Counted from the first letter of the stretch, positions 51,421 through 62,062 are shown. The stretch is 64,000 bases of DNA from Panulirus ornatus (GCF_036320965.1 NC_092251.1:7315001-7379000), one strand, 5' to 3'. Made by a program: numbers and translations. Notes: generated by a model not told the origin, from the letters alone.

Positions 51421-51470
51421 TTTTTTTTTTTTTTTTTTTTTTTTTGCCGCTGTCTCCCGCGTTTGCGAGG
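51421..51470 (-). mobile_element. Extremely truncated LINE insertion (tail only)
   Basis: 25 T are followed by GCCGCTGTCTCCCGCGTTTG and CGAGG. On the minus strand this is the 3' half of the LINE tail hairpin followed by poly(A). Only about 25 element bases were copied before the insertion ended. Confidence 0.75.
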
Positions 51471-52949
51471 TATGTATGTATGTATATTAATTTATTTCAG
51501 TAGCGTAGGAAAAAGGTTTACATTCCATCCATGCTGGTAGACATTTATTAGAAAAGTTGGATGTGAAAGTAATCTAGACGTGAAAGTAGAGTTCTGACGT
51601 ACATATTTGTTAAGCTGGTAAAAAGAGAATGGGGAAAATGTATATGTTTGCTTCAGTTGGTCAGAAAGTTCAATAATTGTTTTTCGTGTACGTTATCTTA
51701 GATTCCGAACTTAGATTCCGAACTTAGATTCCGCAATACTTAAGGACAAATTCAACAAAATGCCTTTTGATTCACTCGGTAGCACCAGACGCGTAGCAGT
51801 CTAACTTTAGGTATGTTTAGGAATGCTTTTAAGGTACGTTAAATACCAAGATCTTTCTGTAATTTGGGCCTAACTGTGACCTTCGCCTTTCAGCGTTGTG
51901 GCAATATACCCGCCAAGGGTTGACATGACTATGATGAAGAAGGCTGTCAGGGAAGCTGAAAATTTTTTTTTTTATTGTCACATAGCCATCAAATCTTGCA
52001 ACAAACGCGGTCGCGAACAATGATGGTCAAACGTACATTCTAATAGCTCGCAAGACATTCAGCATTTTTAACGAATGGGCCCCAGTACACACAATCAATC
52101 TTTCCTGTGATCTTTTAGAAAGTATTACGTCACCGGAGAAAGGTAGGTAGGGTGCAAGGAAGAAAAAAATTTTGAAGTACTTTTCTTAAGAGTCTAAGAG
52201 CGTTTTTTACCACACTCTTAATTAATTTTTCCATATTCCATCTTGCGTTATCACAGTTTTTGTTCCACGGTTACCGATTGACGCCGTGAGACGCACGAAC
52301 GCTGCATTTGATTATGTCTACCGAGATCCGGGAATTGTTTAGTGCCATGAAACGCTCATGTCCGGGTAACTTGGTGATAGCTTACGTGGCATAAATAGTT
52401 GCTAGGTGCTGTTTGAGTGCTCATGATGGCGCGGAACTTGTTTGTACACACACACACACACACACACGTCCCAAATACGTGTATAGTGCAAATCCGATGG
52501 AGAGAGAGTGGGTCGTCGGAGGAGTTTTGAGTCAAGGAATAGAAGAATTTTATGAAGTAGGAAACGAAGATGGACATATACAATTGTAATACTGCAGATC
52601 ATAGAAAGTGGAGTGGGTATCGTGATCAGTTCTGGTTGCAGTAAATGTGTATCGTATTTTATCCTTTTTGTTAGCCGAGATAACAAGGGCAGGGAAATGG
52701 TCAGATCAAAGCCCTACAGTAGAAAATACATCGATGAACGAATGTCGGGCAAATGAACCTCCGAGTGAATGCTGAACCCGTTCGAGCGAAACAGCTCCGG
52801 TGTTTCCATGAAGTTACTGTACTCTAGGTGCGGTCGTGTTTGCACCGGTATTATTTACTACACTGCGCTTTGAACCAGGGGCAGGTGGAGGAGTGCAGAC
52901 AAAAGGCGGTTTCCTTTATAGAAATATAATGAAGTCAGTATTGATAGTA
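51471..52949. other. No recognisable gene
   Basis: Unique sequence with a short (GTAT)n patch at 51472-51486, a repeated TTAGATTCCGAAC phrase at 51699-51731, and a (CA)n tract at 52447-52467. No coding region is supported. Confidence 0.4.
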
Positions 52950-53233
52950 ATCCTAGCTCTACCTCGCACACATGAGGGGGGAGGGGGATGTTATTTCGTG
53001 TGTGGCGGGGTGGCGATGGGAATGAGTAGGGGCAGACTGTGAATTATGTACATGTGTAAGTGTGTGTGTGTGTCTGTGTGTGTATATATATGTGTACATT
53101 GAGATGTATAGGTATGTATATTTGCGTGTGTGGACGTGTATGTATGTACATGTGTATGGGGGTGGGTTGGGCCATTTCTTTCGTCTGTTTCCTTGCGCTA
53201 CCTCGCAAACGCGGGAGACAGCGACAAAGGAAA

Positions 53234-53240
<7 letters not shown>
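52950..53240 (+). mobile_element. LINE 3' UTR copy, 5'-truncated
   Basis: Starts in CTAGCTCTACCTCGCACACA and continues GGCGGGGTGGCGATGGGAAT, AATTATGTACATGTGTA, GGGTGGGTTGGGCCATTTC and the tail hairpin (53196-53223). The (AT)n tail at 53238-53301 follows an AAAGGAAAATAAAT leader. Confidence 0.9.

Positions 53241-53301
<61 letters not shown>
53238..53301. repeat. (AT)n tail of the LINE copy
   Basis: About 64 bases of AT directly after the LINE 3' end. Confidence 0.93.
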
Positions 53302-53304
<3 letters not shown>

Positions 53305-55060
53305 AGCATAGAATATACATTTTAGGCTTACATCTTCGTTAGATATGCGTCGAAATTATTTTATTACATTGCTGCGACGGTATGAATAACGAAATGTATA
53401 TAGCAAACATTTTGGATTATAATTTCCAACCACAACACCGCACCAGAAGCAGACATGTACACATGGTGTGTTTCCGTCACGTTTTTGGCCCCTGTGACCC
53501 CCAGAGGCCGGGGTCGAGGACACCCACCCGGTAGGGTCTGGATGGCCCGAGGATACACGTCAGGTTTGATTACTCGTCTGAGCCAACACCACGACTAAGG
53601 CAGGGGCCTCGCACACGGCCTCCGTCCCCCTCGGGTGTGTCGCTGACCAAACACACGTTCGTTTCTCCTGTTGCGACTACGCTTCCGATCCTCCATTTAC
53701 CTTATCGTGCTGATGAATTGCGTTGAAGACGTCAATATACCGGTACATAAGAGTTGTTGGAAATTCTTCATAACTTGTTTTTACGCGTCAGCCTGACGAA
53801 TATATACTGCCGAGGCGCAACGCTTCGGGGAAGAGACTTCCTATTTGAAACAGGGGCGGGAGTCAGTGAACCCATAGATACCCCTTGGCTGGACTCGGCG
53901 GTGGAATTGAGGATTATAAGCTCTGACGAGGTGGCTGAGGAGACCTAGGTTGACGCCACTGGCTGCGCGTTCTATAGGAAGCTTCATAACATGGGGAAAT
54001 GACCTTGCCTTGACCGGGTCCTACAACTGCGTAGCGAGTCTGACGTTGTGCACAGAATAGGTTACAAAAGGTAGGCTGTTTCACTGCAGAGCGCAAGTGC
54101 ATGGGAATATATGTCTAAAGTGCCCAAGTGCTCGGTAAACTCTACTGTGTGGGTAGACTTTACAGAACCTAGCTACTAGGTGACCTGTTTACAACACAAG
54201 TTGTAGGTAAACTGTCCACAGAAAACTTCTTAGGTAAAGTTTTTTTTCCGCTTCGAGAACTCAACTTCTGCATCACTTTTTTCCACTTTTCTTTCTCTGA
54301 TACTTTTTTCTTTTAAGTCTTGATTTCAGCGAGTTTTGTTGTCCACATCTTTGGTCTACAACTTAGAAAAAAAGATGTATTACGTAAACTACAGAATACA
54401 ACAGCTCTGTAGCTTTCCACAGAACACAGTAGGGGTAAACTCACTATACAGTACCCTCTCGCTAAGTAAACTCGCTATAGCAAATGAGTGCTTGGGAGAT
54501 AATTACCCGGTAAACTGTCTTTAGGTCTCACTTTAGAGCACAAGTATTAAATAACCCCTCAGTACTGAACATGAAAGAAAGCCTAGCTACACAAATACAA
54601 GGTAAACTCAGCCGATCACAAAATAAACTAGACTCCCGAAAGTACACATCTGCTCAGTAAACTTACTTCAGCGTGACTGTATGGTTATCTGTCTCCATCA
54701 CGAGGTACATCTTCCCTTTCCCCCTCCCCGAGTTTACTGTAAGGGATTAAGAAGGAGTCATCTACCTGTGTTGCCTTGTCTCGCGAGGGACCGAAATCTT
54801 TGTTAAAGATTCGTATGCAGACAGGTGGTCGCTTTTACAATATTGTAGACATCATACAACCTTCCTACAACCTTTCCCTTCCTGCAACCCCTTCAAAATA
54901 TTGTGAATCCATTCTTACAACCTCGTGTGGAAAGTGAGACACAAGGGTCCTTTTTAAGTAGCGCCTCTACAAGTGCTTCACTTTACGTTTAAGTGTTACT
55001 GTCTTGATAAAGTGGAGCTTCTTGGTTATCTTCCTCCCTTGTGTTATCGCGAGTCTTCTT
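53302..55060. other. No recognisable gene; loose GTAAACT repeat
   Basis: From about 54130 to 54670 the phrases GGTAAACT, GTTTAC and TACAGCA recur at irregular 25-60 base spacing, suggesting a very old minisatellite. 53302-54130 looks unique. No gene is supported. Confidence 0.4.
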
Positions 55061-55109
55061 GTCACAGTCGGTAAGATAACACCAGTGTCATCTTCGTCTT
55101 GATGACTGC

Positions 55110-55251
55110 TGACGTCTTTAATGTCAGATATCACCTGGCAGATGTTATCACTGATGTCATATGATAGATAGACTGATGATGCTATAGCTGACGTCATACG
55201 ATTATCTGTGACAGTGGTATCGTTGACGTCATATGATTAGCTGTGATGTCA
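55110..55251. promoter_or_regulatory. Cluster of CRE-like TGACGTCA motifs
   Basis: Two perfect palindromic TGACGTCA sites (55189-55196, 55224-55231), one TGACGTCT (55110) and two TGATGTCA (55152, 55244), all within about 140 bases, often followed by TATGAT. TGACGTCA is the classic CREB/ATF site. The sites sit in a degenerate repeat of about 35 bp, so the cluster may be a by-product of tandem duplication. No adjacent gene is recognised. Confidence 0.4.
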
Positions 55252-55337
55252 TGCCATAGGGTAAGGGTCAAGGCAGAACAGTGTTGTGAAGTCATCATCG
55301 ACCTCTCGGTACATCATTGATGGCAGGAACTGCTCCT

Positions 55338-55709
55338 TGGAACAAACGTATACGCTGTCGGGTCCCAGATCCTTGGGACAAACGTCTGTACCGTCCCGAC
55401 TCCATGGAACAAACGTTTGTACCGTCTCGACCTCTTGTAAAAATCGTCTGTACCGTCTTGGCTTCTTGGAACAAACGTTTGTACCGTCCCTACTCTATGG
55501 AACAAACGTCTGTACCGTCCCTACTCTATGGAACAAACGTTTGTACCGTCCCTACTCTATGGAACAAACGTCTGTACCGTCCCTACTCTATGGAACAAAC
55601 TTTTGTACCGTCCCTACTCTATGGAACAAACGTTTGTACCGTCCCTACTCTATGGAACAAACGTTTGTACAGTACCTACTCTATGGAACAAACGTTTGTA
55701 CCGTCCCAC
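55338..55709. repeat. 31-bp minisatellite with a 12-bp palindrome
   Basis: About twelve units of GGAACAAACGTTTGTACCGT plus CCCTACTCTAT. The inner ACAAACGTTTGT is self-complementary; some units carry ACAAACGTCTGT instead. The right part is nearly perfect; the left part is more diverged (TCCATGG, CTCTTGT variants). The repetitive frames through it are not taken as genes. Confidence 0.95.
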
Positions 55710-55729
55710 CGAGCCTCCGTGTGTGTTGT

Positions 55730-55734
<5 letters not shown>

Positions 55735-55781
<47 letters not shown>
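55735..55781. repeat. (GT)n microsatellite
   Basis: About 47 bases of TG dinucleotide next to the 31-bp array. Confidence 0.95.
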
Positions 55782-55782
<1 letters not shown>

Positions 55783-56062
55783 TCAGCGCGTCATTGCCCC
55801 CGGTGTTGCGTCCTTCGACCCCTCGTTGTGGCCTGACTTAAGAAGGCATTCCGAAGCCTCCGATGACCTGTCCCATCTCTTCTGTCTTCTCTCTGACCTG
55901 ACCTGACCTGCTGTAACTTTCAGTTCACCTCGCTGTAGCGTCTGTAAGGCCGTGCCACCATCGTCCGGGAGAAGGTAGACTAAAGGTAATTTTTCACGAG
56001 CAGTTGATGCATCTTCTGTGTTGTGGGTCGTTAGAGTCGCCACCGGGTAACTGAATACCCCA

Positions 56063-56067
<5 letters not shown>
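55782..56067. other. No feature seen
   Basis: Short spacer with a CTGACCTGACCTGACCTG patch near 55892. No gene. Confidence 0.4.

Positions 56068-56133
<66 letters not shown>
56068..56133. repeat. (AT)n microsatellite
   Basis: About 66 bases of AT. No LINE tail core was found next to it. Confidence 0.95.
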
Positions 56134-56137
<4 letters not shown>

Positions 56138-56196
56138 ATATGAACGCGCACTTCCATATAACATACGAACCTCCAACTGCCAAGATGTAACCCGTG

Positions 56197-56198
<2 letters not shown>

Positions 56199-56269
<71 letters not shown>
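56199..56269. repeat. (CT)n polypyrimidine tract
   Basis: About 71 bases of CT dinucleotide, a mirror repeat able in principle to form triplex DNA. Confidence 0.96.
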
Positions 56270-56271
<2 letters not shown>

Positions 56272-56578
56272 TCCCTCCCTTCCCACTGGTGTTAGGGGGT
56301 CCTCCACACCTGCACGCCTGACTCAAACACCCTCTTGACACTTGGGGTTGGGGGGAGCTACCGGACGTGGCCTCGGCTTTCTGCTAGCCATCGGGGTCAC
56401 GTGGCCGGGGCCTGTGTGACACCCCCCCCCCCCCCCACACACACACACGTGCCGCGAGCTTAGCAGGGAAGGTAATAATTAGCAGACATTGTGTCTCTTC
56501 TGATGGCTGGGACAAAGGGAAGGTTGATAAGTGTTGCCGAGCAGTGGACAGGAAACAGAGAACTGATGCTGTCAACAG

Positions 56579-56579
<1 letters not shown>

Positions 56580-56650
<71 letters not shown>
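56580..56650. repeat. (CT)n polypyrimidine tract
   Basis: About 71 bases of CT, same orientation as the tract 310 bases to the left. A poly-C run lies between them at about 56421-56436. Confidence 0.96.
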
Positions 56651-56653
<3 letters not shown>

Positions 56654-56837
56654 GTCAAGCGGTACGCTATATAGCGCTGCTTCATGGCGAAACTTCTCCG
56701 TAGGTAGGAAGGCAAGTATGTATGTAGGTAGGTCACCATGATCAAGGTCTGCATTTAAGGTATTGTACGTAATCACGCATCAAGCAATTTTTCTCAGTGA
56801 ATCGTATGTGATAAAACTAAAACTCCCTGTCTAGGCT

Positions 56838-57102
56838 GGGGATGTGGATCAAAGTTTAGAATATCCCGGGAAAGTTCAGCCTTGGGGATGTGGATCAAAG
56901 TTCAGAACATCCCAGGAAAGTTCAGCCTTGGGGATGTGGATCAAAGTTCAGAGCATCCCAGGAAAGTTCAGCCTTGGGGATGTGGATCAAAGTTCAGAAT
57001 ATCCCGGGAAAGTTCAGTCTTGGGGATGTGGATCAAAGTTCAGAATATCCTAGGAAAGTTCAGCCTTGGCGATGTGGATCAGTTTAGAATATCCCAGGGA
57101 AG

Positions 57103-57107
<5 letters not shown>
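56838..57107. repeat. 46-bp minisatellite
   Basis: Nearly six units beginning GGGGATGTGGATCAAAGTTC, with starts at 56838, 56884, 56930, 56976, 57022 and 57068. Substitutions are few (for example CCCGGG or CCCAGG); the last unit is truncated where (GA)n begins. Confidence 0.97.

Positions 57108-57173
<66 letters not shown>
57106..57173. repeat. (GA)n polypurine tract
   Basis: About 68 bases of AG dinucleotide starting inside the last 46-bp unit. Confidence 0.96.
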
Positions 57174-57175
<2 letters not shown>

Positions 57176-57657
57176 CAGGTTGGTTTCCCACGCTGAGGTT
57201 GTGGCTTGGGTATGCCCCGGGTTGTGAGGACCATTGGGCTGGCCAGAGGATGTGAGGCAGTTCCTCACCGGTCTGGTAACCTCCACAGCTCCTCCCACCA
57301 AGAGAGGCTCACGGCAGGAAGCCTTCATGTTTGTTGATGATCTGCGAGGAGAAGGAGGGAAGGGGGTGTGGTACACCACGCGAGACCGCCAGCTTGCAGT
57401 GGTGCCGCTGGGGTGGTGGTGGTGGCGAAAGGTTAAGTCCGTCTGTCAAGCTGACGACTTTATCGTCGTGTCAAGCAGACGCGTGTGACTCACGCGTGGG
57501 ACTCCCGAGACCAGATTAGCGGGGTAGTTCGAGGTTCTTTTTGTGGGATCATGTCGTTACGTAGGTAGTGGAAAGGGGTCACAGATGAACCATAGGTGGA
57601 ATACAGTTGGTCCGTGTTCATATACTGATGTGTTTAGACTCGCAGTGAGAGGCACGC

Positions 57658-57658
<1 letters not shown>
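57174..57658. other. No recognisable gene
   Basis: A 485-base spacer with open frames (57234-57488 and 57331-57519) of unremarkable composition and no recognised motif. A single small exon cannot be excluded. Confidence 0.35.
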
Positions 57659-57698
<40 letters not shown>

Positions 57699-57796
57699 CT
57701 CTCAGCCTCACCAGCGACCGTCGAACACACACACACACACAGCTCTCACCCTCACCAGCGACCGTCGAACACACACACACACACACACACACACTA
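57659..57796. repeat. Three (CA)n tracts with a duplicated spacer
   Basis: CA tracts are separated by two copies of a spacer reading AGCTCTCA, CCTCACCAGCGACCGTCGAA. This is a higher-order repeat of microsatellite plus spacer. Confidence 0.93.
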
Positions 57797-57930
57797 ATCC
57801 ATTATTGTCTGGTGTGTTGGCGTGGAACACTCGTCAGCGTGGTAAGCACAAGGCACCGATGAATGAGGCGAGTTTGAGTTGTCTAAACATACGTAGATAA
57901 AACGTTCCAATCCTACCATGGGTGAAGGGG

Positions 57931-58215
57931 GTAGGTGGAGGCAAGTATAGGGCACAGAGTACGTGCAAGGGTGAGGTAACGTATGGAATGCTGACATAAG
58001 ACCCGGTCCTCCTCTTCCCACACAGCCAGGTGGAGGCAAGTATGGAGCACAGAGTACGTGCAAGGGTGAGGTAACGTATGGAATGCTGACATAAAACCCG
58101 GTCCTCCTCTTCCCACACAGCCAGGTGGAGGCAAGTATGGAGCACAGAGTACGTGCAAGGGTGAGGTAACGTATGGAATGCTGACATAAGACCCGGTCCT
58201 CCTCTTCCCACACAA
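57931..58215. repeat. 95-bp minisatellite, three copies
   Basis: Units start at 57931, 58026 and 58121, each with AGGTGGAGGCAAGTATGG, GCAAGGGTGAGGTAACGTA and GACCCGGTCCTCCTCTTCCC. Only a handful of differences. The minus-strand frames over it (about 100-139 codons) are products of the repeat, since 95 is not a multiple of three. Confidence 0.97.
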
Positions 58216-58319
58216 CCCAGTGGACGAGGGACGTTATCGAGCAGAGGGGGGGAAAAACTTGAGCTTATCAGATAGACAAAGTTCTGTAACTAGTTGCGTG
58301 AATGGAAGGGATTATGGCC

Positions 58320-58600
58320 TTATCTCCAACCCAGATGTGGCACTGGTCCAGGTGACCTGAGATAACTGTGCGTTTGCAGTTGCCCTGATGATAACCTGCT
58401 TGTTGCATTGGCTCAGGATTTTGCAATAGCCCCGTTTTTTTTTTTTTTTTTTTACGGTGGACCGGGCATGACAGGGGTCCAGGTTGGCACTGGCCGAGGT
58501 ATGGCATTGATCCAGAGTGCTACTGGCCCAGACATGGCACTGGTCCATGCTGGCACTCCCCCCCCCCCCACGCATGGCAGTGGTCCAGGCGCTAACACTG
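58320..58600. repeat. Degenerate repeat with poly-T and poly-C runs
   Basis: The phrase GGCACTGGTCCA and variants recur about seven times at 25-40 base spacing, interrupted by a run of about 20 T (58434-58453) and one of about 12 C (58559-58570). Confidence 0.6.
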
Positions 58601-58621
58601 GGATGGACCTCTGCGGTCAGC

Positions 58622-58624
<3 letters not shown>

Positions 58625-58700
<76 letters not shown>
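58625..58700. repeat. (GA)n polypurine tract
   Basis: About 76 bases of GA dinucleotide. Confidence 0.96.
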
Positions 58701-58703
<3 letters not shown>

Positions 58704-59640
58704 GCGTCTGGCTAGGAAGGGTCGGATTGCGATCGTAAGTCGTAGGGAAGCTCTCAGGGTACAGACTTATGGTCGGGGTGGTCCTTAAGTTTTACCACAA
58801 CACTCCAGGTTATCGTTGGCGTCGCGGCTGCAAGGTCCCTCAACACCGTCTTCTTCCCTCCATTTATTTCATCTCGACGGACGTTCGTAAAATAGTATGA
58901 GGTTCGACGAAACACGGTGTCCATCTTCAGCTGAAAAGCTGGATGTTTAACAAGGGCAATGTTAAAAGGGGTCAAGTTTAACAGTTAGATGTGTTAGGTG
59001 TTTAATTGGATAATTACTTTAAAGATTTAGAGTCAGTGGAGGAAGTGCGCCGCCAGCCGTAGGGGGGGGGGGGGGGCGTCCCGTGACCTTGATGCTCACT
59101 GACGGCTGTTGCTATCATGTGGAGGAGCCATGGTGACGTGGGAGGCAGATAAGGTACAAGTTACCCACTTCAGATCACGCCAGACTCTGAGGAGGAGGAG
59201 TCTTGTTGTGTTTAGGTCTGAATGTTGGCACCTTAACGTGGGTCCGACCCATCCTGACTCACACCCACCCACCCTAAGTGGGTTCATTTCGCAAGACTCG
59301 TCACTCACCGAACCTCACTCCATGACCTATGGCTGCTGACCCAGACAGACTCACTACGTTACTCCTGACAGACCGACTTCTGACATTGCTGACTGACTTT
59401 ACGTGTCTCTGCTGACTCACACCTGTCACTGCTGACTCGGTCCTGTCTCTGTTGAACCCGAGTCCTACCATAGCTGAACGAAACAGGTGTGTCGCTCCTG
59501 CTGCGTCAGACGACCTTCTCTATACTGACCCACACGATTCTGTCGCCTCTGACGAGCATTGACCTGATGCTGCTCTCCCAGCTCGATATACAGGGTGCTA
59601 CCGGTGGCTCATGCAGGTGCCTTACAAGATCCCCCACTCC
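58701..59640. other. No recognisable gene
   Basis: Contains a run of about 15 G at 59062-59076 and recurring CTGACTC / CTGACAG phrases at 59330-59470. No coding region is supported. Confidence 0.4.
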
Positions 59641-59795
59641 CCTGGGTAGCTCAGGCAGGAACCAATACCTCAGGAGCTTCACAAGGTCCTCCTCCTCTGG
59701 ATAGCTCAGACAGGAGCCATCACCTCGGGAGCTACATCCCCCACCCTCCTGGGTGATGGAGCAGGCAGTAGCCAACACCTCAGGACGCATAACAT
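59640..59795. repeat. Three diverged copies of a roughly 51-54 bp unit
   Basis: Units start at about 59643, 59697 and 59748. Each contains a CTGGGTAGCTCAGGCAGGA-like phrase and an ACCTCAGGAGC-like phrase. Confidence 0.7.
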
Positions 59796-60178
59796 CTCCG
59801 TCTCCTGTTAAGACTTCCAGTACGCCTCATCGCACCAGCAGTGTGCCTCCGAATTTCGGCGCTGTGTGAGCCGTCATGCCCAAATGTAACTTTTCTCAAA
59901 GAATTAATTAATTATTGGTGATGGGTGACGTATATATACGATCCTCCGCTTTTTGAGTATCTTTATCTGCCACGTATTGTGTGACTTAGTCCGGTAATGG
60001 TTAATCGTTCTGCTGGTGTAGGGGGCACGGGTGTGTGGAACGGTGGTGTGTGGGTGTCATGGGAGCGGTAGACGTGTGTGTGATTACTAAATGTGTGTTG
60101 TGGGGAGAGAGTCTACACTCGTGTTTCCCGTCTCTTGACCTTGTATTTATGTACCATGTCCTTCCTGCTCTGTGTACA
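59796..60178. other. No recognisable gene
   Basis: Unique spacer with GTGTG-rich patches. No coding region seen. Confidence 0.4.
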
Positions 60179-60231
60179 CGCACACACATACACACACAAA
60201 CACACACACACACACACACACGCACACACAC
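60179..60231. repeat. Imperfect (CA)n microsatellite
   Basis: About 53 bases of CA with a few interruptions. Confidence 0.93.
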
Positions 60232-61410
60232 CAACCTAAGCCAGGAGGATATATTGACTGGGAGGAGGACCACTAATAGTGAAGGGGACGGAGAGGGAGA
60301 TGAGTGATAGTGATGGGTGCTAATGGTGGAATAGGGTGCTAGTGATGGGGAGAGGAGGGAGCCATCTCTGTGTAAACGAGCAGGCGGTGTCGGAGGTCAG
60401 TCACCTGAGTGTCACACTGCAGGGGGTCGAGGCAGGTGGGGGGGGGTCAAAGGTCAGTTCACTAGACTGTCACACGAGAGGAGCTGAGGCAAGTGTGAGG
60501 TAATCGAACCCTTGTTTTCGCCCGAGATCCGTATGTCCCCGGCGTACATAACCGCCGAGAGAAGAGCAACGGAGAAACAAGGCGTTCCTAGGATGTGTGT
60601 TGCCCCTGGCTCGTACAGCTCTGGCTAGGGAGGGCGTTGCCTCCTCTCGCCTCTCAGACATTTGAAACAGCAGAATCAAGTCCTCCTGAAGTGTTTGTTG
60701 ACAGCTTCTTACACGGAAATGGTATCAGAATCTGTTGCTTTGCTGACTGGGGTGGGATCGAGTGTTGTGTGAGGGGGGTACCTGTATAGGGCAGTACGTG
60801 GTATACGTTGGCTCAGGCCTCGCTGGGGAGGCCTTAGCCATCCGGTGAGTTGGGAAGAGGGACAGCTGGTCTGATGGAGGGAGGAGGAGGAACTACTACT
60901 TCTATGAGGCCTCCACCCTCCCTCCTAGGTAACGTCTGGCAGCGGCCTTCGCCAGACGGGTGTCGTAATACACCTTGACGCAACGAAGCACAAAATAAGA
61001 CACATATATATATTTGTTTTTGCTCCGAGTTACTTGCCTCACTTTCCTCGACGAATTGTCCTCTGGTTATTTCTAGAATGACTGGGGCGATATTTCCCCC
61101 TCATCCGACCCAATTATCTTGATGTCTTATCTGATGATGATTGGCTTACTTTTCCTTCTCCACTCTCTCTCTCCCTCCCTCTCCGGAAGCACTTTATGTT
61201 CCATCACTTGGATACAATTAAGCGACCTGGTTCTCAACGCGGCGTGGAGTGTTAGGTCAAGGTCAGGGATTAATTCATAGCCAAGCCTCGCTGTTGGCAA
61301 GAGGAAAGGCAGGAGAGAACGTGGGAGTAGTGAGACGTAAGGAGAGTGGAAATGGAGTTTTCAGATGATGGTAGAGGAGCGGTTAGGGTAATGCCACCAC
61401 TTCAAAGTCA
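60232..61410. other. No recognisable gene; two short perfect hairpins
   Basis: AGGCCTC..GAGGCCT around 60813-60832 (7-bp stem, 6-base loop) and GTCTGGC..GCCAGAC around 60934-60957 (7-bp stem, 10-base loop) sit 100 bases apart. G-rich sequence lies at 60270-60460. No gene is supported. Confidence 0.4.
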
Positions 61411-61575
61411 GTGGGGTTCTTAGACCCTTTAAGGCCCCCTGTAATCCTTTTGCTCTACCGCCCACAGGATGAGCATGGGGTGCGCAACCCACTGGGGGTC
61501 TGACTAAGACCCTTTGTGACTCCCTGTAATCCTTTTTGCGCTACCGCCCACAGGATGAGCATAGGGTGCACGGTG
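61411..61575. repeat. Two diverged tandem copies of a roughly 85-bp unit
   Basis: TAGACCCTTTAAGGCCCCCTG, then TAATCCTTTTGCTCTACCGC and CACAGGATGAGCATGGGGTG, recur about 85 bases later as AAGACCCTTTGTGACTCCCTG, TAATCCTTTTTGCGCTACCG and CACAGGATGAGCATAGGGTG. Confidence 0.9.
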
Positions 61576-61714
61576 AATTTGCGAGGGATACTGGCACAAA
61601 TCAGTCCAATCCCAGCCTACCGCACCCTGGCAATGTTTCCCTCAAGGCGTCCCGCACTGATGTTTGTCCAGGTGACGGAGCAAATGAGCTGGTTTGCTTT
61701 GCGTCAGAGCAGGT

Positions 61715-61907
61715 CGTGTGTGTGTGTGTGTGTGTGGTGGTATAACTACCACACGCGCTTCATGTAGGCATGTGGCGGTGAGTGAGTTAGCTCCTCGAGT
61801 ACGTGAGGATCTAGTCTGGCGTGTCTCCCAATCACTGGGCACCGTCTACCATCACACGACCCAGGTTCGAACCTTCCGCGAGAGTACCGGTGTACATCTT
61901 GCCAAGT

Positions 61908-61965
<58 letters not shown>
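61715..61965. repeat. Two (GT)n tracts
   Basis: GT dinucleotide at 61715-61735 and a longer tract of about 57 bases at 61909-61965. Between them lies a GGTTCGAACC phrase (61864-61873) that resembles a tRNA B box, without a tRNA fold. Confidence 0.93.
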
Positions 61966-61967
<2 letters not shown>

Positions 61968-62062
61968 TTCGGGTTCCCTCTTGCACAACGCAACAGGAAT
62001 TGACTCAACATGTGACTGTATGAGCCACTGCTGCGTCTGTAAACATGTGATTTATATAAAAG

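Noticed and set aside
55286..55841. Overlapping open frames of 102-174 codons in the 31-bp array
   Set aside because: They repeat one peptide in different frames because the DNA is tandem and the unit lacks stops. No start context, splice sites or family support.
57794..58215. Three overlapping minus-strand open frames of 100-139 codons
   Set aside because: They follow the 95-bp minisatellite; the same peptide cycles through frames. No gene evidence.
57659..58215. Regular repeats that might suggest a CRISPR array
   Set aside because: The repeats are head-to-tail minisatellites without unique spacers, in a eukaryotic genome.
61864..61873. GGTTCGAACC, a tRNA B-box-like phrase (also GGATTCGAAT near 7798)
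   Set aside because: No matching acceptor stem, D arm or anticodon arm could be folded around either site. At most old tRNA-derived repeat debris.
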